Assembly: GCF_033568475.1 (NCBI RefSeq) | Contig: NC_133122.1 | Span: forward strand, 162,466,130 to 162,530,129 | DNA length: 64,000 bases | Source: Henckelia pumila | Taxonomy: Eukaryota > Streptophyta > Magnoliopsida > Lamiales > Gesneriaceae | Direction of reading: 5' to 3' | Shown here: positions 36,901-48,243 of the stretch, piece after piece | How positions within the stretch are numbered: position 1 is the first letter of the stretch | Layout of the letters: each line of letters opens with the position of its first letter | Position numbers and translations under genes: made by a program | Notes under the pieces: generated by a model | Databases searched by the model: none | The model's input: only the letters and a program-made list of their open reading frames with translations | What the model was told of the DNA's origin: nothing

Positions 36901-38211
36901 TAATGAATTTATTCAGTGGCTTTGGCTTACTTGCTTCTTGTACTCTTGTTGTCTGCAGTTGTGTTTATACTTGTTCACAAAATAAAATTTCCCCGTCCCA
37001 ATTCAATTGTTTTGCTACCCACCTTTTCAATACACCCTCACATGATATTATGTTTCCTAAAACAGTAGTTTCTTTTGAAAATGCTGTCTTTTCTGTCAAA
37101 CCAATGATTTGGCGCATTCTACTTCCAAACTCAAATCATAATTGTAGAAATGTAACAAAATCGAAAGTTTTTGCTTTTGTTGTCAACTACCCCTATAACT
37201 TTTGTCAGTGCAGACTGATCACGAGTTCAAAACGGGACACATGGATTAGTATATTACCGCATACTTGATGTTGGTTCATTTCATGGAATTCACACGTACT
37301 AGCGCGTCAAATCAAATCAAATCAGTTGATTCACACTCATGGCTACTTATATTGCAGCTTCTTCTGGCCGTTGGCACCAAGCTGGAGCATATTATATCCC
37401 AGTTGGCTCACGAGGTAGCTGAGAAACACATAGCCATTGAAGGCGATTTGGTTGTGCAACCATCCGATGATCACTTTTGGTTCCGGCGGCCTCACATAGT
37501 CCTTTTCTTAATTCATTTTATTCTCTTTCAAAATGCTTTTGAGCTTGCTTTTTTCTTCTGGATTTGGGTACGTTTATCTGCTTGAACTCAATTTTAGCAT
37601 GGTAAATTCTATTGTTCGTCGCTTGAAAATGCGGTTATCTCCATTGCCTATAGGTTCAATTTGGCTTTGATTCCTGCATAATGGGACAAGTCCGATACAT
37701 TGTTCCTCGGCTCGTTATAGGGTAAAAGGCCCATATTACTTTGTTTCTTCTGGTTATATGATGCGTCTGTGAACTATGCTCGACCTACCAAAACTTATTC
37801 CTTTTTCTTGTCATTTAAGTGTGTTCATTCAGCTACTCTGCAGCTACAGTACATTACCGCTCTACGCCCTTGTCACGCAGGTAAGAGCTTTGGCTAAATT
37901 TTCTCCAACAGTGTAATTTCACTTGATAAACTGAAACTGAAACCTTGCCTCCACTCAATCTTGTTCTTGGGACAAAGATGGGAACCCATTTCAAGAAATC
38001 GATATTTGATGAGCATGTGCAAGTCGGGCTTCTTGGTTGGGCACAGAAAGCCAAGAAAAAAAAAGGGTTGAACTTGAAGGCTGCAACTGGTGGCTCGACT
38101 CAATCTGGGTCGACGACCGATGGTTCTACTGTGAGGTCGTTACAGATGGGAGACATTGGACGCAAGGAAACTACGCCACCTGCTGAAATTCAACCTTCGA
38201 ACGGTTCTTAA
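33712..38211 (+). CDS. MLO: MLO-family seven-transmembrane protein, 14 exons
   Basis: Exons: 33712..33846, 34132..34189, 34289..34515, 35196..35312, 35396..35456, 35731..35825, 36061..36135, 36240..36328, 36456..36505, 36698..36738, 37358..37567, 37654..37721, 37820..37880, 37978..38211. All introns are GT/AG and phases join cleanly to 506 codons, a normal MLO length. The start is set by MSGGGGEGEEG before LEFTPTW, the usual N-terminus. Membrane segments lie near residues 17-40, 65-85, 151-176, 284-302, 304-324, 362-386 and 402-428. Cys residues in KICA, WLPCP, GHC and FDSC match the conserved extracellular set. A calmodulin-binding helix follows (about 432-455, IFDEHVQVGLLGWAQKAKKK). MLO proteins are plasma-membrane proteins, and some have calcium-channel activity. 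Roles include powdery-mildew susceptibility, root responses and pollen-tube reception, depending on clade. The sequence is most like the MLO1/13/15 group, so a mildew role is not implied. Confidence 0.95.
33868..33919. repeat. (TA)n(TG)n microsatellite in MLO intron 1
   Basis: A compound dinucleotide tract 20-70 bp after the first MLO donor site. It lies within the intron and is likely polymorphic. Confidence 0.95.
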
Positions 38212-38799
38212 GAATTGGCCGGGAAGCTCAAAATTCTTGGTTTGTACGATATTTTTGGAGGTTGGTGGTGTGGATTATTTTTGGATCAAGGTGATGTTGA
38301 GAGAGACTAGATAATAGATTCATGTTTTAATACAAGTGACCAAATGTATGAGAAAAATGAATTTTGTGTATTATTCAATATTGGACGCAACCCAGCGAAT
38401 AGGGTTGATATATATAAGATAATCCAGCTTTTTAAACATGGGCATTGTCAATTGAACTTCAGTAAGAGGCTTAACAATATGAAGTCAACATAATTTCTAT
38501 AAAATTTTCCATATAATCCTATACCCAAAACAAATGTTTTATAGCTCTCATTGATTATTTTCACTTGTCATTTAACGATTTTATTTACTATTTATATTTA
38601 AAATATTCATTTATATAATATTATAAATATATTTATGATATTAGTTTAAATAATTATTAATAATGTAAATTAGTTTTATTCATAAATGTTTAATATTTTT
38701 ATTTTTAATATTAAAATTTAATTTAATAATTAATATATAAGTCATTTTTATTAATAAATATTTAATATTAAATTTCAAATTAAACGAAGACATTTAAAA
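38212..38799. other. MLO 3' region, then AT-rich intergenic DNA
   Basis: The first 150-200 bp probably form the MLO 3' untranslated region. TTGTGTATTATTCAATA near 38363 is AT-rich enough for polyadenylation, though no exact AATAAA is seen there. After 38500 the DNA is A/T only in long runs and holds no frame. Confidence 0.5.
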
Positions 38800-39110
38800 A
38801 AGTATTCAATAATTATGAAAGACTAAAATAATTTCAAACATACACAATCGATAACAAATTACATAATTTAAAAAACATAAACGTATACAACTTATAAAGA
38901 CCAACATATATTTTTTTTAATAAAAAAAATATATGTTGGTCTTTATAAGTTGTATACGTTTATATATTTTTTTAAAAAAAAAAACATAAGTATACACAAT
39001 CGATATAGATCATCATATATATATATTTTTTAAAAAAAACCATAAACGTACACAACCGATAAAAATTAACATATTTTTTTAGAAATAAATATACACAGAT
39101 GACACACCTA
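38800..39110. repeat. Diverged ~75-bp repeats with a perfect 40-bp-arm palindrome
   Basis: Arms 38879..38918 and 38922..38961 are exact inverted copies (40 bp each) around AAT, starting AAACGTATACAACTTATAAA. Neighbouring stretches (38830.., 38980.., 39045..) are looser versions of the same unit, with TATACACAATCGAT and a poly-T/poly-A junction. The arms' identity suggests a recent origin. It could be a foldback element or a hairpin RNA source. Confidence 0.7.
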
Positions 39111-40160
39111 CTATATGTTATGTATCTTTTATAATTGCTTAAACTATTTTCATATGTTAATAAAGTTGGGTCGCCATTATGCAACTGATATCTACCATAA
39201 GTACGACAATCTTTTTACTCTAATTCGAATTGCTTCTGCATCATCTTGACTTCCTTCTGCTTAATAGCTTCCTTTATGTAATGTCCAAAAAGTTCACTAA
39301 CTTAATCACGATAAATTAATTTTATTATATGATTTAATGCATGTTATTTGAGAAAAAATTAGTTGTTATGTGAAGTTATGTGATTTACTTGAATGCTTGA
39401 AATTTTATGTGATGTGTATGATTTTTAAGTTTTAAGGTTGGTATTTAATTTTGAGTCATAGTGACGAGTCTAGCCTTTGAGAGAGTTAAGAAAAATATTT
39501 TATTTAAATAAGTTTAAGTTGGTGCAGTGTGTTATATCAATTGGGAGAGGTAAATTTTTTTAAAGACTTTTAATTGTAACTTATGGGCCGTGTTGAAAAC
39601 TCATTAGTCATAATATAATTCAAGCGTTCAGTTTTTTCTTTCTTTCATTTCGAACGCTTCCACTTTTTTTTCTCCCAAAGTCTCTTCTCGCATTCCAAAC
39701 GCTGCATCCAAGGCTAGGGTTCGTTCATCTCGAGGCTAGATCATCCTTCCGTCCAGTTAATTTCAGTCAAACATATCAGGCAAGTTTTTACTGTTTTAAA
39801 ACTCATTCAAGACTATATCTATTTTAAAGGTTTAACCCTAGGTGGTTTTATGATGATCGATGCATGTTTCTTGTAAAATTCCATGAGTATGATGTTTAAA
39901 CGTGAAGCGCGAGGTGTTCCTTATGTTTTTGGTGTAAATGTATTGAGGTTATTATGGATTTTGAAATATAGTTGCAGAATTTTGATGTTGGTAGTTTTTA
40001 GGACAAATCTTTTTCAAGTTTTGAAGTTTTCCTGTCCAGAAATGATTTCTTTTCAAGTGTAAAATATTTGATGGTGAAAGAGAGGCGTTTAGATCAGAAA
40101 AATCAGAAAGGAAGGGTGTATGGGCGTCTGTGTGTCGCTGCCTAGGAATCCCGACAGCGA

Positions 40161-40250
40161 GCCTCTCACTCGAGCGCAACTTGTTGCCGCTCGAGCGAGA
40201 GCGTTAACGCACGGCTCGCTCGAGCGGCAAGTTCCTGCGCTCGAGCGAGC
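40161..40250. promoter_or_regulatory. Higher-order palindrome of four CTCGAGCG sites
   Basis: Four CTCGAGCG palindromes are arranged symmetrically about GCGTTAACGC (40201..40210). Each half is 45 bp: ACTCGAGCGC, then a GCAACTTG-like spacer, then CGCTCGAGCGAG, with the mirror order on the other side. The core is the one found in the Athila-like LTRs. No TATA box is evident downstream, unlike the other clusters. Confidence 0.65.
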
Positions 40251-40621
40251 ATGACTCTGTCTCAAATTTTAAGTTTTCGTGTGTTCAGTCCAAAATTCAA
40301 GTTTTTGACTTTTAAAGCTATTTTAAGTTTTTTTAAGATGTTCCATCGAAAAAAATTTCAAATTTGAATGTTCGGACAAACAGAATGACTCACATAAATC
40401 GATTATGCTAAGTATTGCATGTTTATGTGATTTTTCCCCATGAAAGCTACTTTATCATGAAATGTTTTGAAATATTTTATGCATGATGTTTATCACGAAT
40501 TTTAAGAGCATGTAATGATGAAGTATGGAACGTATGAGAAGTATGATGATATGAAAGATGCATGAAAATATTTTGATGTTGTATGTGAATTTGTGGTGGC
40601 AATGAGGCGGATAATGCAAGG

Positions 40622-40800
40622 TTTGGATTTTTGGGTTGAGCTCCGGAAGTGCCTTCCCAAAATATGTGCTAAAAAATGCAGGGTTTTGGATTTCCGGGAT
40701 GAGCTCTAGACATGCCTTCCCAAAATACGTGCTCAACGCAGGGTTTTGGATTTTCGGGTTGAGCTCCGAAAGTGTCTTCCTAAACTATGTGCTCAAACGA
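40622..40800. repeat. Three tandem ~60-bp units in the solo LTR
   Basis: Units start at about 40622, 40681 and 40741 (GGTTTTGGATTTTCGGGTTGAG type) and contain CTTCCCAAAAT...GTGCT. The units are similar but not identical. The frame 40636..40932 follows them by chance and is not a gene. Confidence 0.75.
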
Positions 40801-41979
40801 CGGTTGCCACAAATGCATGCACTTCATTACCTAAGATGTCAAGTTTTCACTACATGTTCATGTTATGTCATAAATTTAAATGTCAAGCTTTTTATGAAAA
40901 GTTTTATATGTAGCTTCTTGCTGAGTCTTTAGACTCACTATACTTGAATGGTGCAGGTAACGATGATATCGATGCCTTCATTGATGACTTTGTTTGTGGA
41001 CATGAGGAGGAGCAGGGGGTCGGTCCAGCGGGCGATGCATGAGTACGAGGCCTAAGGATGAGAATTCATCAAACAATTATTTTATTTTGATGGTTTCGTT
41101 GAGGGGAAAAAACAAGTTTTATTATTTCTTTTGATGGCCATATTTGGAAAAGTTAGAAAAAATTTTATTTCATTATTTCTGTTGCACTTTTTAATCCCCT
41201 TAATTATTGAAGAAGATGCTTGCTTCCGCAAAATTTTTATTTTTCGCAAATTTTAAGTACTAATATTTGAGTGACATTCCGATAGAAATGTTGGGACGTT
41301 ACAATTTATCTCAACTTTCTTATCATTAATTTTTTCTCTTTAATATTCATGCATTTGTTTTAATTTAACTAGAAGTTCTCCGACATCTATAACTCTAGAT
41401 TTGTTCTTTCTTTGGCCTCTGTTGCCCTATTAGACATTAGGGGGATTTCAAAGACCTCATTGGTATGTAGACTGGTTGAAAAGGCATGTGCGCGGAACTC
41501 GAAAGTCCTCGAATTCTTGTCAGCATGAAGATCAAGTGACAGAGAAGCTCATTTCTATCACTCTATTGCAATCTTCCACACGTTTTCGTATTTGAACTCC
41601 TTACTCTTATGTGATGTTTCTCACATATTATGTGCAGCAGCTAAAGCTTCTTTTTGACCACTAGCTCGATTATTGAAGAAATTGTTGTACCATCCCAAAA
41701 ACTTTTCAACATCAGGGATACTGGATAGTAATGTTATTTTGTCGATGTTCATTTTCTCGCTGGCGTACCCACATGCCGATTATCATTATACTAGGTGGTG
41801 TTACTTTTCCAAAAATGATTATTATTTTGTATATTAAAAACTTTTGGATCGTTGGTGATAGTTCTCTAAGCTCTTGCAAGACATTTCTCCACCATTGGCA
41901 ATAAAATCTTAAATTTATTACGAAAGACATTCTTTTCTTTGTCATACTCACTCATCATCTTCGAGCTTAATATTTTATA

Positions 41980-42560
41980 TCCCTAGTTTGTTGGATTCAG
42001 ATCTTTTGATTCTCTCATGGCCATGGTTTTGACATCCCATTCTTTGGGCAGTCCACGCATGACTTTTAGAATAACTTCTCGGTTGTGATACATATTTCCA
42101 AGTGCAGCTAGTTCGATAACAATGCTACTGACTCGTTCATCAAACTCAGTCATGGTTTCTCCAATTTTCATCTTGATATCGTCAAATTTTTGGGTCGCAA
42201 TAGATAGATTGTTTTATTTTGTTTGCTTGTTTCCTTCACACAGTTGAATCAATTTTCCCAAATCTATTTTCCAGTTTTATACATCTTGATTTTACTGAAG
42301 GTGTTTTTGTCCAGAGTCTTGAAAAAAATTTCCTTGGCTACATTGTCCAAGTTTGCTTTCTTTTTGTCTTCAGTTGTCCATTCTCTTCTCGTATTTTCTA
42401 TCATTTGAGGAGCACCACTGTTGATGGCAATAACACTGTTAGCTTTGGTAATGGTAATAGGATCATGTATGATGACATATCACATATCATCGCCCTGAGC
42501 AGCCAAATGAGCCTGCATTTTGATCTTCTAATCATCGAAATCTTCCTTGGAGGACATTGA
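41980..42560 (-). pseudogene. Ty1/copia gag pseudogene, second family
   Basis: The minus frame from about 42556 starts MSSKEDFDD and continues with KMQAHLAAQG, WTTEDKKKANLDNVAKEIFF, ATQKFDDIKMKIGETMTEFD and VMRGLPKEWDVKTMAMRESK, all recognisable copia Gag order. Stops occur after FDD, MQAH...DDM, KTGK and KQTK. The frame ends near 41983. It is not the same family as the gag at 28.3-29.5 kb. Its LTR appears to lie upstream at 42628..45330. Confidence 0.75.
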
Positions 42561-42743
42561 AATTTTTTTGTATGATGACATATTTAATATGTTCAAAGCA
42601 AGAAAGAACCCGCTCAATACCCCTTACTAGGATCGGTGAGTGCGTGTAGAGGGGGGTGAATACACCATTTGCATTTTTCTTCGAAATAATGACTGAGTTC
42701 AGTCATGGTCACCACTGAACAATTTGTTTCCTTCTTGACTGTC

Positions 42744-44259
42744 TGTAGTGGCCCGCTCCGGAATCATATACAAATCAAACTTAAGCATGCAATAAATATC
42801 TTAAAGCACACTAATCCAATAAAACCAGCGGAAACTAAAAAACTATTCAATAACCAACCGAAAAAATACAATCGGTACCAAAATTAACTAAAATAAACTG
42901 TTATACAACCTCGTCGAATAACAGTACTAAAATCCACAAATGGAAACCTGGTACGGAAACAATCCAAACACCGCTGGAGCTCAACGATCGTTACCACCTG
43001 GTCCGTTCAACCTAAGCCCTGTCCCATGGAATGAGGTGTCCAGAATCAAAAACCGATGATATGAGCTAACAACTCTCAGTAAGAAAGTATGAGTATCACA
43101 TGCTATAAATGCTAATCAAATAAACGGGTACCGAAAACCTATCACGGTAAAACTCTGCTCAAATAAGAGGCATCATGGTATGTAGTATGCTGGACCATCA
43201 AAACAGGAGGTGACTCACATACCAAAAATAAAATATAAATATAGGTGACCTGATCCCGAAATACAACAAGTCCAACCATCCACTCAATAAATCGGGGCTG
43301 AGCGACCCCTCTACAGGTGTCAGGTTATATCAAGGTACATGCTCAACATGATAAATACATGCAACATAATAATCGTGACATAATATATGCACATAAGACA
43401 TGCCATATAAAACATGCAAAAATAGAACATACATACTCAACCAGGATATCTCGGAAAATACGTCTATACATCTAATCAAGCAACTCAAGCAACCTAGCCA
43501 CTCGGGTACACAATTCCAAACCTATAAGAAGATGATCATCATATCACTTATTGCTTACTAAAAACCTTAACTAGACTAATAGATACTCACTAAAGCTAAT
43601 CAGATTCTAGACTTATACGTGCGTCCATCGCTAGTCCTTTGATGATGATCCCCTCAAACTCTAGGTGCAACTCCTCTACGATCCTGGTAATGCTTCGCTA
43701 TCAACTGGCCCTCAAGATGACATCTGGAAGCCTTCCAAAACAACCAAAAATGAGAGAGACAAGAGAGAGAAGTGAGTAAGAAATGAGGGACTTGGCACCC
43801 CTATTTATAAGCAATAATCGGAACCACCGATCCTACGTTTGGATCTTCCTATCTCCTCATCTGACCGATCTCTAGCCACCGAAAGTGTGTCCCTGATTGG
43901 ACAACGCACTGCCGTCGATGGATTTCGGAGCTTCCGATCTATCTCATGCCAATTTTCCAATCAGAAAGCCCATAATTTCTTATCCAAATTCAATCGGACC
44001 TTTCGATCTTGAGTTTGGAGCTTCCGAACTCACCATCTGCCTCTGAAGTACAACGCTGCTTCGAACGAGTTCGATGCTTCCGATCTTCTTTTCAGAGCTT
44101 TCGAACTGTCCAATGACTGGAAGAACTTGGAAATATTTTCGATCATCCTTAATCCGATATTTAAATCCTTAAAATCAAATGAGTATTCTTTAATCATGTT
44201 TTAGCTAATTGAACATTTTTAGGCAGTTGATTATCTTAATTAAAAATCGGGCTACTATA
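42744..44259 (-). mobile_element. Solo LTR with perfect target duplication
   Basis: The ends are TGTAGTGGCCCG (42744) and CGGGCTACTATA (44259), inverted with two mismatches. CTGTC flanks it exactly at 42739..42743 and 44260..44264. On the minus strand the start reads TATAGTAGCCCGATTTTTAA, as in Tekay-type LTRs. It inserted inside the copia LTR. The 1516 bp contain no gene. Confidence 0.85.
43801..44110 (-). promoter_or_regulatory. U3 dyad cluster (CGGAGCTTCCGA) and TATA box
   Basis: Related inverted motifs occur about six times: CGGAACCACCGATC, TTCGGAGCTTCCGATC, CGGACCTTTCGATC, TTGGAGCTTCCGAACT, TCGATGCTTCCGATC and CAGAGCTTTCGAAC. A minus-strand TATA box (TTATAAATAG) lies at 43801..43812, immediately downstream in transcription sense. 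The design parallels the CTCGAGCG arrays of the Athila-like LTRs with a different core. Confidence 0.5.
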
Positions 44260-45330
44260 CTGTCAACACTAATTGATCGAAAAAAGAGTTGCGCAGAATA
44301 AGATCAATTAATGAATAGAACACAAATAGTAGGATTCGACTGAAATGGTAAGAACACAAAAGTTGTTTATGGATGTTCGGAGATAAAAGCTCCTACGTCA
44401 CCCCTTGTTCCCTTTGGAAGGTTTTACTATAATATTTGAGTAATACAAACACTTGTACAATCCCAATTCAGAAATGACTTAACACTGCCTTAATTAAAAG
44501 TCCTAAACTCAATATATAAATTCAGTCCTCGACTAATATTACAAAGTATGAATAAAATTCTTAACACTTAGCACAAAATTGATCCTTGATGACCGAATGA
44601 ATAACTTGAAAGAGTGTTCTTTTACAGTTGTGATATTTAAGAATTTTGCATCACGACTGACTTGATCACAGATAGCTTACGATGCTTGATAGTTTGAAAA
44701 ATTCTAGAGAACTTCCACAACTAATCTTCAAGCCTATTTATAGGCACCAATCTAAAACAGTCATAAATACTTTCAATTATATATGTTACTCTCATTAATT
44801 TTCTGTTTCTTGAGTTGTAATTCTTGGAGACAAATTCTGAAGATAGTACCCTACGCATTACCACTATTGCAGCGTCTGTTATGATGTTTTGTCTTTTCTC
44901 ATAAATGGCAGTAATCCAAATAATTTGACTCTGATAGTTTAGGGAATGTCGGATTGACTGTAACTAATTTTCTTGAATATTATTTGATGATTGTCAATCG
45001 CCCAGTCTACAGTTGAGTACCCTTGACGAATTTGAGATAGTCATTCGGTCATGGTTCAGTCAAAGTACTGAGTCCAGTCGTCAACTTCAGTCTTTAAATA
45101 TTATGCTAAAGTTCAATTGAATGCTCCTTTTATAAATTCAGCTGTCTTTAGTTCACTCATATAAATATCCAATAAGCTTAGGACTGATTCCTGATTACAA
45201 CTGAAATGTCCAGTTGAGTAACTCCGATAAACTGTTCATTTGCATCCAGTTGAGTTACTTTTATCAGTCGTCTAGTTTTTCCGTTATTTAATTTTTAAAC
45301 ACCAAAACTTAAATTTATCCTCCAACACTT

Positions 45331-47513
45331 ATGTAAGTGTGAAGATGAGCCACTTTAACGAAATACTTACCAATCCAAGATTGTGTTCCATGGAAAAAAT
45401 GGACACAATTAACCATGAGAACTAATAAGATGTGAAAAAAATTATTTTGTGGGTACTGTTGCCTTGGTTTATATAAATGGCTGAGTAGTTCAATACATCG
45501 TATTAACTAAACAACTACCAAATATAATGGTATTCTACTACGGAAGGTTAAAGCCACAAGCTACCTCTCTCGATACAGTAATATTTCGATTGTACTTTTT
45601 AAGTATCTGTATTTCATACATGCATAATTTTTATTCATGTGGGGATTGTTAGAAATGAGCTTTGAGGCCCATTAATATTCAAAATTAACTGAAGATTGTC
45701 TTTCAAAAAATTGAAAATTTACTTGAAATTGGAATCTACATTTTGTGTATTAATTTTTTCAAAATTGATTTCGGATGAATGAAAAATTAATTTATTACGA
45801 TTGGTGTTTGAAGCCCAATTAAATGTGTAGTAGGGTTGAGAAATGTCCCACATAGAAAGTTTAAGTTTTCTATCCCAACATAGATACTATTGTGTATGTT
45901 AATTAATAAAGTGATTAAGTTATGTCAAACAAGCCAAGGTCGACTAAGGGTGAAGGAGGTGCGCAACACGCTGTCTAAACTCAAGCTCGTGTGCACACGA
46001 CACAAGGATGAAAAGGGCGCATTGATGGCACACATACACATCTTCACGAGGAGCAATGATGAGCTTTTATTTTTGTGACTCGGAAATTGTGAATGGAGTG
46101 GCAAGGGTGACGTGTCTGTGGTCCACATCAACATGGATGTAGCATGTGACTAGATGACACTGGGATGCATGACACGGAGCAGTTGAGAGTGATCGGATAC
46201 ATTGGATTGTAAGGCCAAGATAAAGGATTGTGATGATTCGTGATCAAAACCGTTGGACGAAGATCAGATGACTAGATGAAATTTGTACCATTAGACCAGG
46301 TGGTTGAGATCTGATACATATAGGGTTGCATCCGAGGGATGTGATCATTCCGAAAGGATGCGATTTGGATTGTTGATCTAGATATGGACGCACCTGATTT
46401 AAACTTGCATAAGGATATCATCCAATGGTTGTACTCTATCAGGTAAGATCAAATCTGACAGATCAGGTTGAATCTCATCCAATAGACACACCAATTTGTG
46501 AAAAGGCCTTTTCATCCTTTGGATATCTAGATATATACTTCTATGTTAAAATGAATTATTTTTTTTAACACGGTCAGAATTTCGAAAATATATTGACTTT
46601 CGTCCAAGTTCATATTGTTGCATACATTTCATTTCTCATTTTAGAAATTTCAAAAAAAAAATATCTTCATGTTCGTCGAGTTTTGTATTTTGTAGTTCTC
46701 CCATTTCAAAACGTAAGTCGTTGTTTCTTGAAAGAAGATTGTCGTATTTCATAAGCATCATGTGTGGTGCTAATTCGCCTTAAGGAAATATAGTTTAATT
46801 CTAGCATCAACATAAATTTTGATTGTGTCTTGTTCTAGTGCTTGTCACGACATCTGTCGAGACATCATACACTCCCTAACCCAACAGGGTTGGGTCCTAA
46901 GTTTGGTGGAATTTGAGAGTCTAGCATTGACATTAGTATTGTTGTCGGTTGGATATAGATCTAAAATTGCCCACATGTTGAGATTCGCTTGACGAAATGT
47001 CCCGTGGTGGTGGTGGAGGAGAAAATACATGAGAAGGATATGAAACGATAAATGTCCACCTATAGAAACATAATAATCGACCAGAAACATGATCATGGAG
47101 AGCTAGAAACGACATTCGAACCAGTGATAATATTTTTTATGAAAATTTAGTTGCTTAAGCAAATTCAGAAGGATGATTGAGATGAGAACGAGATCTTGGA
47201 TTTTGAGAGCTTGAATTTTCTTCTATATTTAGAGAGCCATAAAAATCATTCAATGAACCATTGAATTGATCAACCATTTAGGTTAATAAAATAAAAAAAT
47301 TACTTGAAAATGATAGAGAAATTGAAAATATTGAATGATATGGTATAGAGGTTTCATATCATATTTACAGAGGGAAAAAGTTTATAATTTTTTTAAAAAT
47401 TATTAAATTCAAGTTGAATTAGTTGTTAGCACGGATATCAATATTTCATCTTTTATTTTTTAAAAAAATTTGACAGCCTGCACATCAACGCTCGGAAAAG
47501 AGGTGTGTACTTC
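45331..47513. other. Intergenic with possible LTR border, no gene recognised
   Basis: At 45645..45665 ATGTGGGGATTGTTAGAAATG resembles a copia purine tract joined to an LTR start. Nothing downstream confirms it. The frames 45890..46134 and 46845..47115 show no domain. The DNA at 46080..46500 is richer in G/C but not coding by inspection. Confidence 0.4.
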
Positions 47514-48243
47514 TAGAGTCGTCAAAATGGGTTGGACCTGTGGGGCCAGCCCGCCCCGCTATGAAAAATTGACGGATTGGATTGGAGTTTTACTGGCCCG
47601 TTTAGAGGCGGGCCAACCCAAACGGGCCGCGGGTTGAGACGGGGCCGGCCAACAAGCCAGTTTTTTTAAAAAATAAAATTTTTAATTTTTTTTAATTATG
47701 GGCATAAAAATACTTATTTTTAAATATTGTGATTTTAAAATTTTAAAACTAGTATTTGTAATATTTTTAATATCTTTCATTATTATTTTTTTATGATTAA
47801 ATATCTATTTATATTATTCATAGTATTTGAAAAATGCGATTTTTTTATCCAAATTATAATAGTTAACATCAAAATTTATATTATTGTTTGATTGTAACAT
47901 TTATGATTTGTTATTGTTTAGAATGTCATAATGAGTTAGAGCCGTCGGGCAGGCACGCTTCGCCATACAAAATAGATAGATTAAGTTGAAAATTTTCCAA
48001 CCCGCCTAAAAGGTAGGTCGACCCGCCCCGTCTAATGGTGGGTTGCGGGTTGGCCCGTCAAAACCAGCCAAATTACATGTAAGCCCGTTAAATTGGCCCG
48101 TCCTGCCACATAAAATAGGTGGGTTGAGTTGGTGTTTTACCAACTCATACTAAAGATGGGTCGGCCCATCCCGCTCCGGCTAATGGTGGGTTGCGATGAG
48201 TTGTGGGTCGGTTCGGCCCGCCACCCCCATTTTGACACCTCTA
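47514..48243. mobile_element. TIR element with TAGAGGTGTCAAAATGGG ends
   Basis: The termini read TAGAGTCGTCAAAATGGG (47514) and, from the other side, TAGAGGTGTCAAAATGGG (48243). Next to each are GGCCCGCC-rich stretches with repeated CGGGCC/GGCCCG words, while the middle is AT-rich. About 730 bp, no transposase. Flanking 8-mers do not match well, so the hAT label is tentative. Confidence 0.55.

Larger units (their letters stand above)
39276..41303 (+). mobile_element. Solo LTR of a Ty3-type element, inserted in a pseudogene
   Basis: It starts TGTAATGTCC and ends GGACGTTACA, with the flanks CTTTA (39271..39275) and ATTTA (41304..41308) matching at 4 of 5. Length is 2028 bp. It has no coding region. 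It contains a palindrome cluster at 40161..40250, a GGTGCAGGT block at 40924..40961, and three ~60-bp tandem units at 40622..40800 (GGGTTGAGCTCCG...CTTCCCAAAATATGTGCT). Confidence 0.8.
39215..41730 (-). pseudogene. NAM-associated protein pseudogene split by a solo LTR
   Basis: On the minus strand, 41730 down to 41304 carries NNRASGQKEALAAAHNM and KSKEFKYENVWKI, matching the central part of plant NAM-associated proteins. The coiled C-terminal end reads INDKKVEIKEAIKQKEV and is continuous only if the DNA 39276..41303 is removed. It then ends in a stop at 39215..39217. There are several stops and frame changes in between. A related relic in the opposite orientation lies at 31000..31620. Confidence 0.55.
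42628..45330 (-). mobile_element. Copia LTR upstream of the gag relic, split by a solo LTR
   Basis: On the minus strand it starts TGTTGGAGGATAAATTT (about 45330) and ends CACTCACCGATCCTAG (about 42628), next to the gag start. The sequence is interrupted by 42744..44259. The GTGTAGAGGGGGGTGAATACAC type block at 42636..42657 recurs at 60629..60651, so this LTR family has at least two copies here. Borders are approximate. Confidence 0.5.

Noticed and set aside
36903-37268. 121-codon frame in the MLO gene
   Set aside because: It lies in intron 10 between exons that join perfectly without it.
40636-40932. 98-codon frame with SSGSAFPKYV repeats
   Set aside because: Created by three tandem DNA units in a solo LTR.
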